Shown: piece after piece, positions 60,474-64,000 of the stretch
Position numbering within the stretch: position 1 is the first letter of the stretch
How the letters are laid out: the number at the start of each line of letters is the position of its first letter
Source: Planctomycetota bacterium
GTDB lineage: Bacteria > Planctomycetota > UBA8742 > UBA2392
Direction: 5' to 3'
Length of the DNA stretch: 64,000 bases
Assembly: GCA_020638675.1 (NCBI GenBank)
Contig: JACKID010000003.1
Span: 248,001 to 312,000 of the forward strand
The notes under the pieces: model-generated
The model's input: only the letters and a program-made list of their open reading frames with translations
Told to the model about the DNA's origin: nothing
The model's database searches: none
Translations under genes and position numbers: made by a program

Positions 60474-61125
60474 GGCCCCAGAAAGGGGCCATGGTTCGTT
60501 AGCCCGCGGCTTCAGCCGCGGGAGCCATTTCGGGCAGAAGTTCGCGCCCCTAGGGGGCGCGGCTCATTTCCACAGGTACTGTTCGTCGTACTCGATTCCG
60601 TGACGCTCCAGGAAGTCGACCAGTTCGTCCTTGAAGGTGACTTCTTTGTGATGATCTTCCTGCTGCTCAATGTACCGAATGACGTTGTCAGTTTTGGATT
60701 GGCTTACACTGAATGCGGCGTAGCCCGCTTGCCACGCGAACTTGCCGGATGGCTTCAATTCGTCGTTGATCCACTTGGAGGAGCTACCCTTGACCTGTCG
60801 AAGCACGTCGGCGAGCGCGATGTCGGTCTTGAGCCGGCACAGGATGTGGACGTGATCTTCGATCCCGCCGATGGTGATTACGTCACCGCGCAGATCCTTG
60901 ATGATGCCGCCCATGTAGCCGTAGATGCGTGGTTGCACGGGCTTGGTGATCAGGGGCTGTCGATCTTTGGTGCTGAAGACGAGGTGGTAGTTCAGGTTGG
61001 TAAATGTGTGGGCCATGGCGATCCCCCGGCGCCGCGCCCCCTTGGGGGCGCATTCTAAAACGGTGGACATGGTACCCGCGGCTGAAGCCGCGGGCTAACG
61101 AACCTCGGCCCACTTCGTGGGCCGG
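60474..61125. mobile_element. IS200-like RAYT element with three mirrored pairs of hairpins
   Basis: Left side, in order: GGCCCC-AGAAA-GGGGCC (60474-60490), GTTCGTTAG then CCCGCGGC-TTCA-GCCGCGGG (60503-60522), and CGCGCCCC-TAG-GGGGCGCG (60543-60561). Right side is the mirror image: GCGCCCCC-TT-GGGGGCGC (61034-61051), CCCGCGGC-TGAA-GCCGCGGG (61075-61094) then CTAACGAAC, and GGCCCAC-TTC-GTGGGCC (about 61109-61125). The transposase gene fills the space between. Confidence 0.85.
60564..61016 (-). CDS. REP-associated / IS200-like tyrosine transposase
   Basis: 150 aa from ATG 61016 (GGGGGATCGCC upstream). Y1 transposase fold: YHLVFSTKDRQPLIT at the start, IGGIEDHVHILCRLKTDIA with the HUH pair (His-Val-His), and the catalytic Tyr in a C-terminal helix IRYIEQQEDHHKE, ending DEQYLWK. 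Single-stranded DNA transposase or domesticated RAYT that recognises hairpins; the hairpins flank the gene directly. Confidence 0.93.
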   Translation of the reverse strand: MAHTFTNLNYHLVFSTKDRQPLITKPVQPRIYGYMGGIIKDLRGDVITIGGIEDHVHILCRLKTDIALADVLRQVKGSSSKWINDELKPSGKFAWQAGYAAFSVSQSKTDNVIRYIEQQEDHHKEVTFKDELVDFLERHGIEYDEQYLWK

Positions 61126-61134
61126 GCTATGGCG

Positions 61135-62634
61135 TTACCCCAGGCACATCGGGCAGTAGAGCTGCGGGTTGGTGCTGGCGGTCTTTTCGTCGACCTTGCT
61201 GACCGGCGTGGTGTGCGGCGCGGACTTCACCAGCTCGGGGTTGTCCTTGCACTCCTGCGCGATCTTCTTCATGCATTCGATGAAGTAGTCAATGCTTTCC
61301 TTTGATTCGGTTTCCGTCGGCTCGACCATCATGGCGCCGTGGCCGCCGGTGTTCTGCGGCAGCGGGAAGTAGATCGTCATCGGGTGGATGCCGTAATCGA
61401 TCAGGCGCTTGGCGATGTCCAGCGTGTGAACGCCGTTTTCCTTGTCCTGCTTGGCGTCGGTGAAAACGACTTCGTGCGCGTTCGTGCGGTCGTGGTGCAC
61501 GTTGTAGAAGTCGCGCAGCTTCACGCGAATGTAGTTCGCGCCCAGCACCGCATTCTGGCTCATGCGGCGCACGCCCTCACGCCCGAGCTGGGTCATGTAG
61601 GTGTAGGCCATCACCAGCGCGCCGAAGTTGCCGAAGAAGCTGCGAACCTTGCCAACCGACTTGGGGCGGTCGTGGTCGAAGCTGAACGTGCCGTCGGCGT
61701 TCTTCTTGATGCGCGGCTTGGGAAGATACGGCGCCAGGTGCTTGCGCACAGCGATCGGTCCGGCACCCGGCCCACCGCCGCCGTGCGGCACGCTGAACGT
61801 CTTGTGCAGATTGAAGTGCATGACGTCGATGCCGTAGTCACCGGGCTGGACGATGCCGCTGATCGCGTTCATGTTCGCGCCGTCCATGTACAACTGCGCG
61901 CCGACTCCGTGCAGGATCTCGGCGATCTCGCGCATCTTCGGCTCGAGAATGCCCAGCGTGCTCGGGTTGGTGATCATCATGCCGGCCGTCTGCGGGCCGA
62001 CCTTCTTCTTGAGTTCTTCGATATCGATGTTGCCGTTGGCGGCTTCCTTGAGCGTGACGGCTTTGAAGCCGGCCATGGCGGCGGTAGCGGGGTTGGTGCC
62101 GTGCGCCGCGCTGGGGATCAGGAATTCCGTGCGCTGGGCGCCTTCACCCCGGTCTTCGAAGTAGGCCTTGATGCACATCACGCCGGTGAGCTCGCCGTGG
62201 GCGCCGGCCGCGGGCTGCAGGGTGACTTCGTCGAGCCCGCTGACTTCGCGCAGGTAATGCTCGAGGTTGTACATCAGCTCGAGGTGGCCCTGGATGTCGT
62301 GCTCAGGCAGGTACGGGTGCGCCTTGGTGTAGCCCTGCTGCGCCAGCAGCGTGACGTTGATCTTGGGGTTGTACTTCATGGTGCATGAGCCGAGCGGGTA
62401 GAAGTTCTTGTCGACGCTGAAGTTCTTCTTCGCGAGGTTCTTGAAGTGCCGCACGAGGTCGAGCTCGCCGATTTCGGGCAGGCGCGCGGGCTCAGTGCGA
62501 AGCTTGGCGCCCTTGAGTGCGTCGGCGATGTCTACTTCCGGCACGTCGAGCTTCGGGAACGTCACGCAACGACGCCCGGGCTTGCTCAGCTCAAACAGCA
62601 GGCGGTCGGCAGGATTCTCGGGAATGTTGCTCAT
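61135..62634 (-). CDS. gcvPB: Glycine dehydrogenase (decarboxylating) subunit 2
   Basis: 499 aa from ATG 62634 (AAGGAAG upstream). C-terminal half of P-protein in organisms with split GcvP; PLP enzyme of the glycine cleavage system. The PLP lysine is Lys278 in FNLHKTFSVPHGGGG. The start with DRLLFELSKPGRRCVTFP is typical of the gcvPB half. It ends YCPMCLG, a short Cys-x-x-Cys tail. Followed in the same direction by nothing in the operon; gcvPA lies upstream. Confidence 0.95.
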   Translation of the reverse strand: MSNIPENPADRLLFELSKPGRRCVTFPKLDVPEVDIADALKGAKLRTEPARLPEIGELDLVRHFKNLAKKNFSVDKNFYPLGSCTMKYNPKINVTLLAQQGYTKAHPYLPEHDIQGHLELMYNLEHYLREVSGLDEVTLQPAAGAHGELTGVMCIKAYFEDRGEGAQRTEFLIPSAAHGTNPATAAMAGFKAVTLKEAANGNIDIEELKKKVGPQTAGMMITNPSTLGILEPKMREIAEILHGVGAQLYMDGANMNAISGIVQPGDYGIDVMHFNLHKTFSVPHGGGGPGAGPIAVRKHLAPYLPKPRIKKNADGTFSFDHDRPKSVGKVRSFFGNFGALVMAYTYMTQLGREGVRRMSQNAVLGANYIRVKLRDFYNVHHDRTNAHEVVFTDAKQDKENGVHTLDIAKRLIDYGIHPMTIYFPLPQNTGGHGAMMVEPTETESKESIDYFIECMKKIAQECKDNPELVKSAPHTTPVSKVDEKTASTNPQLYCPMCLG

Positions 62635-62705
62635 GGTCTGTCTTCCTTGGTGGCGCTTGCGTGTTGTTGGTCGCGGCTCCATCGCTTACGCGATGGGCTC
62701 TGGTC

Positions 62706-64000
62706 CTATGCACCGAGCGCTTTTGCGTATTTGTCGATGTCTTCCTTGGTGGTCATTTCCGTGACGGCCACGAGGTACTCGCCGGGCTGGCCCATGCCGA
62801 CGGTCTCGAGCGGCAGGCCGCCCATGATGCCCTGCTTGATCAGCGCGGCATCAAGCCCGGGCTTGGCCTTGATCACGAACTCGTTGAACACCGGTGCATC
62901 CGGGTGCGCCAGTTCCACGCCTTTGACGGCCGCGAGGGCCTTGCGCGCGAACTGCGTCTTGGCGACGACCTGGCGGCCGAGTTCAGTGAAGCCGCCCTTG
63001 CCCCACGCCGCGAGCTGGATCAGCGCGCGCAGCGCGCACAGCGCCTGGTTGGTGCAGATGTTGCTGGTGGCTTTTTCGCGGCGAATGTGCTGCTCGCGCG
63101 TGGCGAGTGCGAGCGCGAATGCGCGGCGCCCGTCGCGGTCCGTGGTCTCGCTGACGATGCGCCCCGGCATCTTGCGCACGAAGTCCTTGCGGCTCGCGAA
63201 GAAGCCGAAGGCCGGGCCGCCCATGAACATGTGGTTGCCGATCGACTGGCCTTCGCCCACGCAGATGTCGATCCCCGCGTCGGCCGGCGTCTGCAGCACG
63301 CTGAGGCTGACGGCCTCGGCGATCACCTGCACGATGGTGGTTTCGGCCTCGTGGGCCTGCTTGACCAGCGACTCGACGTCTTCGATCACACCGAGGAAGT
63401 TCGGCGACTGGATCGCGACGACCGCGGCTTCGCGCGTCAGCGCGGCCTTGAGCGCGCCGGCGTCCACTCGCCCGTCCTTGCCGGCGCCGACGGTGACCAG
63501 CTTCAGCCCGGTGGTTTCGCAGTAGGTCTTGACCGTGGCCGCATACTCCGGGTGGATGGCACCGGCCAGCACGACTGTCTCGCGCGTTTCTTTGCGGAAT
63601 TTGTCGGCCGTGAGGCGGTAGCCCATCAGCACGGCTTCGGCCAGCGCGCTCGCGCCGTCGTACATCCCCGCGTTGCTGACCTCGAAGCCGGTCAGCGCGG
63701 TGATGCAGCTCTGGAACTCGAACACGCTTGTGAGCGTGCCCTGGCTGCACTCCGGCTGGTAGGGCGTGTAGGCCGTGATGAAGTCGCCTTCATACAGGGC
63801 CAGGTGGTCGGCGAGCGTGCTGACGTGGTGGTTGTAGATGCCCGCGCCTCGGAAGAAGGCGTAGTTGCCCGCGTTCTTCGTTTTGGCGAGCAGCGCGTTG
63901 ATGTGGCGCGTGACCTCAAGCTCGCCCATGCTGGGGTTGAGCTTGACCTTGTCGCCGTTTTCCTTGACACGGATGTCGGCGGGAATGTCGACGTAGAGGT
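62706..64000 (-). CDS. gcvPA: Glycine dehydrogenase (decarboxylating) subunit 1 (5' end outside window)
   Basis: About 430 residues of the N-terminal half of split P-protein are visible. The frame continues to the right edge, so the first residues are missing. Landmarks: GNYAFFRGAGIYNHHVSTLADHL-like start, FITAYTPYQPECSQGTL, SNAGMYDGASALAEAVLMGYR, and the MFMGGPAFGFFASRKDFVRKMPGR segment. Pairs with gcvPB 71 bases downstream. Glycine cleavage supplies one-carbon units to tetrahydrofolate. Confidence 0.94.
   Translation of the reverse strand, partial: LYVDIPADIRVKENGDKVKLNPSMGELEVTRHINALLAKTKNAGNYAFFRGAGIYNHHVSTLADHLALYEGDFITAYTPYQPECSQGTLTSVFEFQSCITALTGFEVSNAGMYDGASALAEAVLMGYRLTADKFRKETRETVVLAGAIHPEYAATVKTYCETTGLKLVTVGAGKDGRVDAGALKAALTREAAVVAIQSPNFLGVIEDVESLVKQAHEAETTIVQVIAEAVSLSVLQTPADAGIDICVGEGQSIGNHMFMGGPAFGFFASRKDFVRKMPGRIVSETTDRDGRRAFALALATREQHIRREKATSNICTNQALCALRALIQLAAWGKGGFTELGRQVVAKTQFARKALAAVKGVELAHPDAPVFNEFVIKAKPGLDAALIKQGIMGGLPLETVGMGQPGEYLVAVTEMTTKEDIDKYAKALGA

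Overview
The window is about 64 kb of GC-rich bacterial chromosome, ordinary housekeeping DNA mixed with lineage-specific secreted proteins and small mobile elements. Gene content points to a diderm-like bacterium outside the best-known phyla, most plausibly Planctomycetota or a neighbour. The signs are ClpC with McsA/McsB, a split glycine decarboxylase (GcvPA/GcvPB), a compact tpiA-secG-yicC-gmk-rpoZ-coaC operon, many lipoproteins and signal-peptide proteins, a beta-helix/Calx-beta surface protein with a C-terminal anchor, and many kinds of intergenic palindromic repeat. The phylum is an inference. TGA is a normal stop codon here: yicC, gmk and several other genes end with it.

Layout. 1-14 kb: the end of a heparinase-like gene, clpC, a 986-aa surface protein, the first of two 500-aa HTH regulators, lipoproteins, a secreted hydrolase, tRNA-Ala(CGC), tRNA-Leu(UAG) and an acyl-CoA dehydrogenase. 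14.7-16.6 kb: a repeat-bounded island with an HNH endonuclease, a small partner gene and an IS200-like (RAYT) transposase, framed by four copies of a double palindrome. 16.6-33 kb: a WD40 protein, a zinc-ribbon membrane protein, a parvulin-domain secreted protein, a DMT permease, two SDRs, a metallo-beta-lactamase-fold hydrolase, a transglutaminase lipoprotein, a DHH phosphoesterase, a DUF4419-SUKH-like protein and a CxxCH lipoprotein. 33-35.2 kb: an arsenic operon, arsR-arsI-aquaporin-arsC, with a palindromic operator. 35-45 kb: DUF4261 and GYF-like proteins, the second 500-aa HTH regulator, methyltransferases, a tandem pair of secreted thioredoxin-fold proteins, and aat. 45.6-49.6 kb: the tpiA operon. 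49.6-56 kb: an orphan TPR protein, MarR, a universal stress protein with an ion transporter, a LOG protein and a PfkB kinase. 56-64 kb: DUF1444-mcsB-mcsA, an aminotransferase, a second RAYT element and gcvPB-gcvPA (running off the window).

The most striking observation is the second member of the thioredoxin pair (40785-42095). Its reading frame is interrupted only by an in-frame TGA exactly where its upstream paralogue has the first cysteine of WCPPC, and it then runs on for 137 homologous codons. This is the classic signature of a selenocysteine (UxxC) thioredoxin-like selenoprotein. No Sec machinery lies in the window, so the call rests on the alignment. Other points of interest are the HNH cassette between inverted RAYT palindromes, the mirrored hairpins of the second RAYT element, the matched HTH regulators, the ArsI operon, and the Arg-phosphorylation/ClpC system split into two loci.
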